NCBI RefSeq assembly: GCF_016862635.1
Contig: NZ_BONI01000034.1
Span: forward strand, 1-64,000
Source of the DNA: Catellatospora coxensis
GTDB taxonomy: Bacteria > Actinomycetota > Actinomycetes > Mycobacteriales > Micromonosporaceae
DNA length: 64,000 bases
Reading direction: 5' to 3'
Shown: one piece after another, positions 50,715 to 58,882 of the stretch
How positions within the stretch are numbered: the stretch's first letter is position 1
Layout: every line of letters begins with the position of its first letter
Made by a program: the position numbers and the translations under genes
Notes under the pieces: model-generated
What the model saw: only the letters and a program-made list of their open reading frames with translations
Databases searched by the model: none
What the model was told of the DNA's origin: nothing

Positions 50715-52235
50715 GTGATCACGTTTCCCGTCGACGACGTCGCGCCCGCCACCGAGCCGCTGCCGACCGAGCCGGTGAGCGGGCTGTTCCCGGACGCGCT
50801 CGCCTTCGGTGGCGACCCCTCCCGGCCGATGTTGGCATCTGACGGAGTGCACCCGCTGCTCAGCGCGGTCGCCCACGCGTTCATCGACCACCGGCCGCTG
50901 GTGCTGTCCCCCGACGCGGTCTGGTTGACCATCGCCGCAGGTGTCGCCCAGCACCTGCGGCTCCACGCCGACGAGCTGCGCCCGCAGCTGGTCCGCCACG
51001 CCGGACGCAAGCTCATGAACGTCGACCACGACGGGCCGATGCCCATCGACGCGCAATCCTGGCAGCAGATCGTGGAGCAGTGGACCAAGCTGCTCGACGG
51101 CGAGGTCGCCGACGCCGCGCTGTTCGCGTGCGACTTCTCCACCAGCACCGAGGTCGAGCGCACCGCCGCGCGGGTCGTGCTGCTCGACGCGTACTCCCCG
51201 TACTTCGTCTACTGGCTGACCTGCGTCTGCGGCATCCCGTCGATCACGCTGACCGGCACCGTCGAGGACTGGCGGCGCATCCGGGCGCGGGTCGACGTGA
51301 TCGCCGGGTACGGGCTGGAGAGGTGGTGCCGCTCGCTGCGCCCGATCCTCGACCAGTTCACCCGCGCGGCGGCGGGCGACGTCGACACGGCGTTCTGGCA
51401 GGCCGTCTACAACCCGGTCTACGCGTACGGCGGCGACGTCATCACCGGCTGGGTCACGCGCTTCTACCCGTATCTGGCGGGCAACGCGCCGAACCCGATG
51501 CTGGACCTGGCGATCGACGAGCCGCGCGGCCGCCCCGGGGACGGTTATGACGGCCCCGGCATCACCAGCCGCACCGTGCCGGCGGCGATGTCGCGCGTGA
51601 CCGTGCGGGTCAACGACCGGGTCACCGGTGACAACCGGGCGGTCGCCCTGCACGCCGGGCTGGTCGGGGTCGCCCAGGAGGCCGACGGCGCGCTGAGCCC
51701 GGTCGCCGGCTGGTGTCTCACCCCCGCGACCATCGAGATCGACGACGTCGTCGACCGCATCGTCCGCGACCACGAGACGACCCCGCCTGCGGAGATCAAC
51801 CGGGAGGCCACCGACCCGGAGATCCTCGCGCTCTACAGCCGGATCGGCTCCGCGTCGCTGTTCGGCGGCGCGTGGCGGCTGCTCCCGGCGGTGGACACCT
51901 GGTGGCGGCTGAACGTGAGCGAGATGGCCTGGGTGGCGGGCGGCGAGGTGTACCTGCTGCGGGTGATCGACCTGGCCGACGGCCGTTGCATCGCCGCGGC
52001 GCTGGACCTCGGGCGCAGCGCGGCCGTGGCCTGGGTGTGCTGCCGGGTCACCGCGCCGCCGGACGGCGCGGGCCTGGCGGCCCCGGCCCGTGCCCTGCTC
52101 GACGACCCCGCCGACGTCCCGGTGTACGGCACCTCGCTGGCCATCCTGCTGGAGGCCGCGCTGGACAACGGCGGCGACATCTCGCACCTGGAGGTCGGCC
52201 GGCTCAGCGACCTGCCGGCGCGGCGAGGCCGCTGA
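50715..52235 (+). CDS. DUF4419 protein, paralog 2
   Basis: 506 residues, no signal or membrane segment. Conserved blocks shared with paralog 3: VAQHLRLHADELRPQLV, ALFACDFSTSTEVER, CGIPSITLTGTVEDWRRIRARV, WITRFYPY-like VTRFYPYL and VPVYGTSLAILLEAA. The DUF4419 family occurs in bacteria and fungi and has no established activity. Full length. It is separated from paralog 3 by 57 nt and probably arose by tandem duplication. Confidence 0.88.
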   Translation: MITFPVDDVAPATEPLPTEPVSGLFPDALAFGGDPSRPMLASDGVHPLLSAVAHAFIDHRPLVLSPDAVWLTIAAGVAQHLRLHADELRPQLVRHAGRKLMNVDHDGPMPIDAQSWQQIVEQWTKLLDGEVADAALFACDFSTSTEVERTAARVVLLDAYSPYFVYWLTCVCGIPSITLTGTVEDWRRIRARVDVIAGYGLERWCRSLRPILDQFTRAAAGDVDTAFWQAVYNPVYAYGGDVITGWVTRFYPYLAGNAPNPMLDLAIDEPRGRPGDGYDGPGITSRTVPAAMSRVTVRVNDRVTGDNRAVALHAGLVGVAQEADGALSPVAGWCLTPATIEIDDVVDRIVRDHETTPPAEINREATDPEILALYSRIGSASLFGGAWRLLPAVDTWWRLNVSEMAWVAGGEVYLLRVIDLADGRCIAAALDLGRSAAVAWVCCRVTAPPDGAGLAAPARALLDDPADVPVYGTSLAILLEAALDNGGDISHLEVGRLSDLPARRGR

Positions 52236-52280
52236 ACGGCGCCTCTGTCCTGAAGGGACCCCGAAACGGCGTGCCGGCGC

Positions 52281-52286
52281 TACAGT
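52281..52286 (+). promoter_or_regulatory. -10 hexamer TACAGT, paralog set 3
   Basis: TACAGT ends 6 nt before GTG 52293. Confidence 0.5.
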
Positions 52287-52292
52287 GCCGGG

Positions 52293-53837
52293 GTGTTCAC
52301 GTTCCCGGTCGATGACGTCACGCCCGCCGCCGAGCCGCTGCCCACCCGGCCGCTCAGGGAGCTGTATCCCGACGCTCTGGCGATCGGCGGCGACCCTGAA
52401 CTGCAGGTGCTCGTCGACAACAGCGGCAGCGGGAAAACGGTCGAGCTCAACGGCGTGCACCCGTTGCTCGGCGCGATCGGCCGCGCGTTCGTCGATCACC
52501 GGCCGCTGGTGCTGTCCCCCGACGCGGTGTGGATCACCATCGCGCAGGGCGTCGCGCAGCACATCCGGCTGAACGCCGAGGAGCTGCGATCCCGGCTGGT
52601 CGCCCACTCCGACCGGAAGATTCTCGCGGTGTACGTCGACGGGGCCATGCCCACCGACGCGGAGTCCTGGCGCGACGTCGTCGACCAGCTCGCCAAGCAG
52701 CTCGAAGCCGAGGCCAGCGGGACGGACCTGTTCGAGTGCGACTTCTCCACCAGCACCGACGTGGAGCGCATGGTGGGCCGGGTCATCATGCTCGACGCGT
52801 ACTCGCAGTACTTCGCGTACTGGATGATCTGCATCTGCGGCATCCCGTCGATCACCCTGACCGGCACCGTCGAGGACTGGCGGCGCATCCGCGCCCGGGT
52901 CGACGCGGTCGCCGGGTTCGGGCTGGAGAACTGGTGCCGCTCGCTGCGGCCCATTCTCGACCAGTTCGCGCGGGCGGCGAGCGGCGACGTCGACACGGCG
53001 TTCTGGCAGCGCATCTACAACCCGGCCGACACCTACGGCGTGGAGGTCGTCACGGGCTGGGCGACGCGCTTCTACCCGTACCTGGACGCCGCCGGCGTGA
53101 TCGACCGCCCGAACCCGATGCTCGAACTGCCGATCGACGAGCCGCGCGGGCGGCCGGTGGCCGGCGACGACCCGTTTGCGACCTACGACGGGCCGGGCAT
53201 CGCCAGCAGCGGTGTGCCGGCCACACTCGCCAAAGCGATCATCAATGTCAACGACCGGGCCACCGGCAAGAATCAGGCGATGGCCCTGCATGCGGGGCTC
53301 GTGGGCGTCGCCCAGGACGCCGACGGCGCGCTGCGCCCGGTCGCCGGCTGGCATCTCACTCATACGAGCGTCCCGGTCGACGTCGTCATCGACCGCATCG
53401 TCCGCGACCACGAGACGACCCCGCCGGTGCCGGTCCGGTTCGAAGAGGCCACCGAGGAGCTGGTCGGGTTGTACAGCCGGGTCGGTTCGGCGTCGCTGTG
53501 CGGCGGCGCCCTGCGGCTGCTGCCGCGCAACGAGCATGTGGAGGTGTACGGGCTGATCGGCGGGTACCTGCTCAAGGTCGGTGAGCTGGCCGACGGCCGG
53601 AGCCTCGCCGCGGTCGTCTCGGACATGATCATGCACTGGACGGTGTGCCGCATCGAGGCGAACGAGCGGACGGACCCCAGACACCCGGCGCAGGGACGCC
53701 TGCTCGACGCGCCCGCCGACGCGCCCGTGTACGGCACCAGCCTGGCGATGCTGCTGGAGGCCGCGATGGACTCCGGTGGCGACATCTCGCACCTGGAAGT
53801 CGGCCGGCTCAGCGGATTGATCCGCGCCGACGGTTAA
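52293..53837 (+). CDS. DUF4419 protein, paralog 3
   Basis: 514 residues. Same blocks as paralog 2 (VAQHIRLNAEELRSRLV, LFECDFSTSTDVERM, CGIPSITLTGTVEDWRRIRARV, TRFYPYLDAAGV), with a short insertion after HPLL-type N-terminus (LVDNSGSGKTVELNG; GSGKT is coincidental here, no Walker B follows). DUF4419 of unknown function. Stop is 10 nt before the CDF gene. Confidence 0.88.
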   Translation: MFTFPVDDVTPAAEPLPTRPLRELYPDALAIGGDPELQVLVDNSGSGKTVELNGVHPLLGAIGRAFVDHRPLVLSPDAVWITIAQGVAQHIRLNAEELRSRLVAHSDRKILAVYVDGAMPTDAESWRDVVDQLAKQLEAEASGTDLFECDFSTSTDVERMVGRVIMLDAYSQYFAYWMICICGIPSITLTGTVEDWRRIRARVDAVAGFGLENWCRSLRPILDQFARAASGDVDTAFWQRIYNPADTYGVEVVTGWATRFYPYLDAAGVIDRPNPMLELPIDEPRGRPVAGDDPFATYDGPGIASSGVPATLAKAIINVNDRATGKNQAMALHAGLVGVAQDADGALRPVAGWHLTHTSVPVDVVIDRIVRDHETTPPVPVRFEEATEELVGLYSRVGSASLCGGALRLLPRNEHVEVYGLIGGYLLKVGELADGRSLAAVVSDMIMHWTVCRIEANERTDPRHPAQGRLLDAPADAPVYGTSLAMLLEAAMDSGGDISHLEVGRLSGLIRADG

Positions 53838-53847
53838 CGTGTGAGCC

Positions 53848-54774
53848 ATGGGCTCGGGACACGGCCACGGGCACAGCCACGCGGTCACCGCGACCGGGCG
53901 GCACCGCCGGGCGCTCGCCGCCGTGCTGGCCATCTCCCTGGTCATCTTCGTGATCGAGGTCGTCGGCGCGGTGGTCACCGGCAGCCTCGCGCTGCTGGCC
54001 GACGCCGGGCACGTGCTGGCCGACGCGGGCGGGGTCGCGCTGGCGCTGGGCGCGGCCGTGCTGGCGGCCCGCCCGCCGACCGAGCGGCGCACCTGGGGCT
54101 GGGCCCGCGCGGAGGTGCTCGCGGCGGCCGTCAACGGCCTGGTGCTGGCGGGCATGGGCGTGTACGTGCTCATCGAGGGCGTGCGGCGGCTGTTCGTGCC
54201 CGCCGAGGTGCACCCGGGCGGGATGGCGCTGTTCGCGGTGATCGGCCTGGTCGGCAACGCGATCGGCATCGCGATCCTGTACCGGGTCCGCGACGCGAGC
54301 CTCAACATGCGCGGCGCGTTCCTGGAGGTCGCCACCGACACCGCGACGTCGGTCGGGGTCCTCGTCGCCGCGGCGGTCATCGCGTGGACCGGATACACCC
54401 AGGCCGACGCGATCGTGTCCATCGTGATCGGGCTGGTGATCGTGCCGCGCGCGCTGAAGCTGCTGCGCGCGGCCGCCGACGTGCTGCTGCAGGCCGTGCC
54501 GGCGGGCATCGACGTGAACGAGATCCGCGCCCACATCACCGGCCTGGACCACGTCGTGGGCGTGCACGACCTGCACGTCTACACGGTCACCTCGGGCCTG
54601 CCGGTGCTGACCGCGCACGTCGTGGTCGAGGCCGGGTGCTTCTCCGACGGCCACGCCCCGCAGCTGCTCGACGCGCTGCAGCTGTGCATCAGCGGGCACT
54701 TCGACGTCGTGCACTCCACGTTCCAGCTCGAACCACCCGGCCACGTCGGCCACGAGCACGAGACCCACGCCTGA
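53848..54774 (+). CDS. Cation diffusion facilitator (zinc/cobalt exporter type)
   Basis: 308 residues, six helices. GSGHGHGHSH N-terminal His tail, LADAGHVLADAGG (His/Asp site of TM2), GAFLEVATDTATS (TM5, Glu where many members have His, as in other actinobacterial CDFs), and a C-terminal cytosolic domain with HDLHVYTV and HEHETHA. It exports Zn2+ or similar metals by proton exchange. Confidence 0.92.
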   Translation: MGSGHGHGHSHAVTATGRHRRALAAVLAISLVIFVIEVVGAVVTGSLALLADAGHVLADAGGVALALGAAVLAARPPTERRTWGWARAEVLAAAVNGLVLAGMGVYVLIEGVRRLFVPAEVHPGGMALFAVIGLVGNAIGIAILYRVRDASLNMRGAFLEVATDTATSVGVLVAAAVIAWTGYTQADAIVSIVIGLVIVPRALKLLRAAADVLLQAVPAGIDVNEIRAHITGLDHVVGVHDLHVYTVTSGLPVLTAHVVVEAGCFSDGHAPQLLDALQLCISGHFDVVHSTFQLEPPGHVGHEHETHA

Positions 54775-54808
54775 ACCGGCCGTCTCGGGCCGGAGCACGA
54801 CCGCGTCT

Positions 54809-54837
54809 GCGCAGGCCGCTGGCATGCGGCCGCGCGC
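54809..54837. terminator. Possible bidirectional terminator
   Basis: GGCCGC pairs with GCGGCC over a 6-nt loop, and after a small bulge GCGC pairs with GCGC; located between convergent genes at 54774 and 54838. Confidence 0.5.
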
Positions 54838-56358
54838 TCAGGACACCCGGACCAGCATCTGATCGACCGGCGCGTAGTCGTCGGTGAGCACCGCGGCGTC
54901 GCCGGTGAACGCGGCCAGGTCGGCCCCGCTGAGCACGGCGACCGGCTCCTGCAGCATCGCGAGCCGGCCCGCGAGCGCCTGCGCGGGCAGCGTCCGGGCC
55001 GACGCGACGATGACGAAGTTGGCGCCCTCGCGGCCGTCGAGCGCGGCGCGCGGGGCGATGAGGGCCACGTGCGGGAAGACCGCCGCGACCGTGGCGACCT
55101 CGGCGCGGATGAAGCGGGTCGGCGGGCCGTCGATGACGTTCTGCGCGTACACCCCGTCCGGGCCGGTCACCCGGCGGACCTGCGCCATCATCTCGCGGGT
55201 GGTGAGGTGCCACGGCACCGCGAGGTCGCCGAACGCGTCGCCGACGATCAGGTCGGCGGAGGCGTCGGGCAGGTCGCCGAGCAGCATGCGCGCGTCGCCG
55301 ACCACGGCCCGCAGGTCGGGTCCGGGGCGCAGGCCGAGGCGCTGCTCGGCCAGGTCGACCAGGCCGCCGTCGATCTCGAAGACGGTGCTGCGGCTGCCGG
55401 GCCGGGTCGCGGCCAGGTAGCGGGGCACGGTGAAGCCGCCGCCGCCCAGGTGGACCGCGTCGACCGCCTCCCCGCGGGGCGCGGCCAGGTCGGCGACGAC
55501 GCCGATCCACTGGGTGTACGCGTACTCCAGGCGTTTCGGGTCGTTGAGGTCCACGTAGGAGTGCTCGGCGGCGTTGAGGTGCAGGACCCGGCCGCCGGGG
55601 CGCAGCGGGTCCACGGTGACCTGAGCGCAGTGGTACGCCGTCTCGACGTCGCACGGGTCGGGCGCGAGCACCGACAGTCCGGTGCCGGTGGCCAGCAGCG
55701 CCGCCGCGACGACCCGGGCGGGTGTGGCGGACGCCTTGGCGGCACGGTCGCGGCCGCGGTGCAGGTAGGCGCCGAGTGCGAGCGCGGCGAGCGCGAGCAG
55801 CGCCGCGGCCCCGATCATGATGGCGCTGGTGGGCAGGGCCGCGACCAGGATGAAGCCGGTGACCAGGGTCGCCGTCACCGCGCCGAGGGTGCCCACACTG
55901 GACAGCCTGCCCACCACTCGCCCGGTCTGTTCCAGGTCGCCGAGCTGGAGCTTGACGACCATGGGCGGGACCGCGGACAGCAGCATGATCGGCACGAACA
56001 CGGTCGCGGCGGTGAGCGCGAGGACCACGCCGACCGAGGTGCCGCGCAGCGCCTCGCCGAGCCAGCGGACGACGGGCAGGGTTCCCGCCACGGCCAGCGC
56101 CGACAGGCCGAGCAGCGGGGCCAGCAGGCGGCGCGGGTCGCGGCGGTCGGCGTGCCAGCCGCCCAGCCACGCGCCGTAGGCGATCGCGCCGAGCGAGACG
56201 CCGATGACGGCGCTGGTGACCTGCAGGCTGAGCCCGAGGTAGGGCGCGACCAGGCGCAGCGACACCGTCTCCAGCACGAGCACGACGCCGCTGGCGAAGA
56301 AGACCAGGACCAAGGCGAGCCGGCCGGGCAGCCGGGCAGGTGTCACATCATCCGTCAC
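54838..56358 (-). CDS. Membrane-bound spermidine synthase-like protein (MFS/SpeE fusion type)
   Basis: 506 residues. The first 215 contain about seven helices (LALVLVFFASGVVLVLETVS onward), then a soluble spermidine-synthase fold: VHLGGGGFTVPRYLAA (motif I), VFEIDGGLVDLAEQ, DARMLLGDL, LIVGDAFGDLAVPWHL and DYAPVDQML at the end. It belongs to the fused MFS/spermidine synthase group whose product is uncertain. A GTG at 56358 lies 7 nt after TAACAT. A different, soluble relative is at 37505-38221. Confidence 0.88.
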   Translation of the reverse strand: MTDDVTPARLPGRLALVLVFFASGVVLVLETVSLRLVAPYLGLSLQVTSAVIGVSLGAIAYGAWLGGWHADRRDPRRLLAPLLGLSALAVAGTLPVVRWLGEALRGTSVGVVLALTAATVFVPIMLLSAVPPMVVKLQLGDLEQTGRVVGRLSSVGTLGAVTATLVTGFILVAALPTSAIMIGAAALLALAALALGAYLHRGRDRAAKASATPARVVAAALLATGTGLSVLAPDPCDVETAYHCAQVTVDPLRPGGRVLHLNAAEHSYVDLNDPKRLEYAYTQWIGVVADLAAPRGEAVDAVHLGGGGFTVPRYLAATRPGSRSTVFEIDGGLVDLAEQRLGLRPGPDLRAVVGDARMLLGDLPDASADLIVGDAFGDLAVPWHLTTREMMAQVRRVTGPDGVYAQNVIDGPPTRFIRAEVATVAAVFPHVALIAPRAALDGREGANFVIVASARTLPAQALAGRLAMLQEPVAVLSGADLAAFTGDAAVLTDDYAPVDQMLVRVS

Positions 56359-56365
56359 CGTCGCG

Positions 56366-56371
56366 ATGTTA
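56366..56371 (-). promoter_or_regulatory. -10 hexamer TAACAT, probable leaderless start
   Basis: Minus-strand TAACAT ends 7 nt before GTG 56358. Confidence 0.45.
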
Positions 56372-56467
56372 CGGGCTGCTCGCGGGTGCGCCGGTGAGTC
56401 GGCCGCCCCGCGTCGGCAAAGCGGCCCCGGGCGGAGGTCTTGACGTCCACATTGGCCGCGCAGGCGG

Positions 56468-56473
56468 TATCCT
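56468..56473 (+). promoter_or_regulatory. -10 hexamer TATCCT, probable leaderless start
   Basis: TATCCT ends 6 nt before ATG 56480. Confidence 0.45.
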
Positions 56474-56479
56474 GCCCGG

Positions 56480-58072
56480 ATGCCGGAGGCCCTGACATAC
56501 AAGATCGCCGATTCTGTGGCGGAGGAGCGGGGCATCCACCGGCTCAACCACCGCACCTTCGCCGGGGAGATCCCCCAGCATGCGGCGAACCCGCAGGGGC
56601 TGCTGGTCGACCGTTTCCACGCGGAGAACACCTACGCCGTGTGCCTCGACGGCGACGAGGTGGTCGGCATGGTCTGCGGGCGCACCGCGCGGCCGTTCTC
56701 CCTGGACGGCAAGCTCGCCGGGCTGGACGGGCACCTGCCACCCGGGCGCAAGCCGGTGGAGGTGCGGCTGCTGGCCGTCGACCCGCGCTACCGGCGGGGC
56801 ACAATCCTGCCCCGGCTGCTCGCCATGATCGCCGAGCATTTCGCCGCCCGCGGCTGCGACCTGGCGGTGCTGTCGGGCACCACCCGGGCGCTGGAGATGT
56901 ACCGGCGCATGGGCTGCGTCCCGTTCGGCCCGCTCACCGGCGAACCGGGCGCCCAGTTCCAGCCGATGTACCTGACCATCGAGGACGGCCGCCGCCAATC
57001 CTGGACCGGGTTGTCCGGTGCCGCCGGGCAGGCGGAGAACCTGCTGCCCGGCCCGGTGTCGGTCGCGCCCGAGGTCGCCGCCGCGTTCGCCCGGCCGCCC
57101 GCCTACCACCGCTCACCCGAGCACCAGGCGGTCGTGGACGCGCTGCACCGCCGCCTGGCGGAGTTCGTGCACGCCCGCCACGCGCAGCTGCTGCTCGGCT
57201 CGGGCACCGTCGCCAACGACGCCGTCGCCGCCCAGCTGCGGCTGCTCGACCGGCCCGGGGTCGTGCTGGCGTACGGCGAGTTCGGCGAGCGGCTGGCCGA
57301 CCACGCCGCCCGGGCCGGCCTCGACCACGAGGTGCTCGCCGGGCCGTGGGGCGCGCCGCTGGACTGGCCCGCGATCGAGCGCGCCGTCTCCGCGCTGCCC
57401 GCGGGCGGCTGGCTGTGGACGGTGCACTGCGAGACCTCGACCGGGCAGCTGCTCGACCTGGCCCGGCTGACCGGGCTGTGCGCGGCCGCCGGGGTGCGGC
57501 TGTGCGTGGACGCGATCAGCTCCGTCGGCACGGTCCCGGTGGACCTGTCGGGGGCGTACCTGGCCACCGGCGCCAGCGGCAAGGCGCTCGGCGGATACCC
57601 CGGGCTGTCGATGGTGTTCCTGCGGGAGCTGCCCCGGCCGTCGCCCGGGTCGATCCCCCGTTACCTCGACCTGGGCTGCTACGCCGAGGCGGGCGGGATC
57701 GCGTACACCCAGTCCTCGAACCTGGTCGCCGCGCTGGACACGGCGATGACGGTCACCGACTGGCCCGACCGGTACGCGCGCCTGGCCCGCGCCGCGGCGT
57801 GGCTCGACGCGCGGCTGCGCCGCCTCGGGCTGGCCGTCGTCGCCGCCCGCGAGGAGGCCGCCCCGGGCGTCGTCACGATCGCTCTGCCCGGCTCGCTGCC
57901 GGCCGCCGAGGTCGGCGTGCGGCTGGAGCGGGCGGGATACCTGCTCGCCTACCAGAGCGGCTACCTGCGCGAACGCAACTGGCTGCAGATCAGCCTGATG
58001 GGCCGCTGGACCTGGCCCGCCCTGCGCGGACTGGTGGCAGCGCTGGCCGGCGCGACCGGCCGGACCTTCTGA
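56480..58072 (+). CDS. GNAT acyltransferase fused to a class V aminotransferase
   Basis: 530 residues. Residues about 1-170 are a GNAT-like fold (TYAVCLDGDEVVGMVCGRTA, EVRLLAVDPRYRRGTILPRLL, LSGTTRALEMYRRMGCVPFG). Residues about 195-530 are a class V aminotransferase: SGTVANDAVAA (PLP phosphate loop), HCETSTGQL, VDAISSVGTVPVDL, and TGASGKALGGYPGLSMVF with the PLP Lys. One enzyme may transaminate a substrate and acylate the amine made. A free single-start leaderless gene. Confidence 0.85.
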   Translation: MPEALTYKIADSVAEERGIHRLNHRTFAGEIPQHAANPQGLLVDRFHAENTYAVCLDGDEVVGMVCGRTARPFSLDGKLAGLDGHLPPGRKPVEVRLLAVDPRYRRGTILPRLLAMIAEHFAARGCDLAVLSGTTRALEMYRRMGCVPFGPLTGEPGAQFQPMYLTIEDGRRQSWTGLSGAAGQAENLLPGPVSVAPEVAAAFARPPAYHRSPEHQAVVDALHRRLAEFVHARHAQLLLGSGTVANDAVAAQLRLLDRPGVVLAYGEFGERLADHAARAGLDHEVLAGPWGAPLDWPAIERAVSALPAGGWLWTVHCETSTGQLLDLARLTGLCAAAGVRLCVDAISSVGTVPVDLSGAYLATGASGKALGGYPGLSMVFLRELPRPSPGSIPRYLDLGCYAEAGGIAYTQSSNLVAALDTAMTVTDWPDRYARLARAAAWLDARLRRLGLAVVAAREEAAPGVVTIALPGSLPAAEVGVRLERAGYLLAYQSGYLRERNWLQISLMGRWTWPALRGLVAALAGATGRTF

Positions 58073-58145
58073 CCGTCGACGCGGGGCGATCAGGGTTGTT
58101 GCTACGATCCGGGCCGGTCATGTCGCCGGACGGAGGCCTTCGCTG

Positions 58146-58685
58146 ATGGGTGTCGGCCCGATCCACGTTCCGGTGGGAGCTGAGGCGCATCGGTGGCTGC
58201 AATGCGTCGGCGAGGCGGACTACGACGCGTTGAAGTCGGCCGACCTGCAGTCGCGGGTGTCTTCGTCGTGGCGGCTGCGAGTGCGGCTGATCGCGGAGAA
58301 CGAGCGTGGCGCTCCGCTGCGCGATTCGGGCCTGCTGTGGCTGTCGTCGCACGTCCTGACGATGACCGCCGAGGTGCGGGACGCGGTACTGCCCGTGCTG
58401 GCGGGCCAGGGCGTGTTCGCCCCGCTCCGGTCCGACGACGGGGACTTCTGGATGTTCGTGCCGGACCTCTGCGACGCGCTGAACGAGGCACGTTCCTGCG
58501 TCACGCGGTTCTCCAGCGGGCGGGTGATGTACGTCCGCAGGTATGACTTCCACCCGGACCGGCTCGTGAACCGGGCGGCGTTCCGCATCCCGCAGGAGCG
58601 TTACCTGTTCTGCGATCAGCGCGTCGTCGACGCGTTGAGCGGTGAGAGCGGGGTCGGATTCCGGCAGGTCTGGCCGGCTCCCTGA
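58146..58685 (+). CDS. Imm11-like (DUF1629 type) immunity-related protein
   Basis: 179 residues, soluble. DGDFWMFVPDLCDALNEARS, RRYDFHPDRLVNRAAFRIPQ, RYLFCDQRVVDAL and GVGFRQVWPAP match the Imm11 layout of proteins that neutralise polymorphic toxins. No toxin gene is adjacent, so it would be an orphan immunity gene. Confidence 0.65.
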   Translation: MGVGPIHVPVGAEAHRWLQCVGEADYDALKSADLQSRVSSSWRLRVRLIAENERGAPLRDSGLLWLSSHVLTMTAEVRDAVLPVLAGQGVFAPLRSDDGDFWMFVPDLCDALNEARSCVTRFSSGRVMYVRRYDFHPDRLVNRAAFRIPQERYLFCDQRVVDALSGESGVGFRQVWPAP

Positions 58686-58882
58686 CGCACCGGGTGGCGC
58701 GACCGCAGCAGCGTGCTCGCCTCCCTCGGAAGCTGCGCCGCGGGGCCAGGCTCGCGAAGCAGCGCGGCCATCGCCCGCCGCCTATGCCGAGAAGTCGGGC
58801 ACACCCGGGAACCGGACGCCACCGAGCGCCGACCAACGCTGACCGAGCCGCGCCACCGGCCACGCTCGGCGACGGTGCGGTG

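Noticed and set aside
52410-52460. GSGKT in DUF4419 paralog 3 as a Walker A motif
   Set aside because: Located in a variable insertion absent from paralog 2, without Walker B or a P-loop fold around it.
50121-54539. A 1472-codon minus-strand open frame
   Set aside because: Antisense to well-recognised DUF4419 and CDF genes; low-complexity translation typical of a high-GC shadow. Only its last 160 or so codons (DUF4265) are a real gene.
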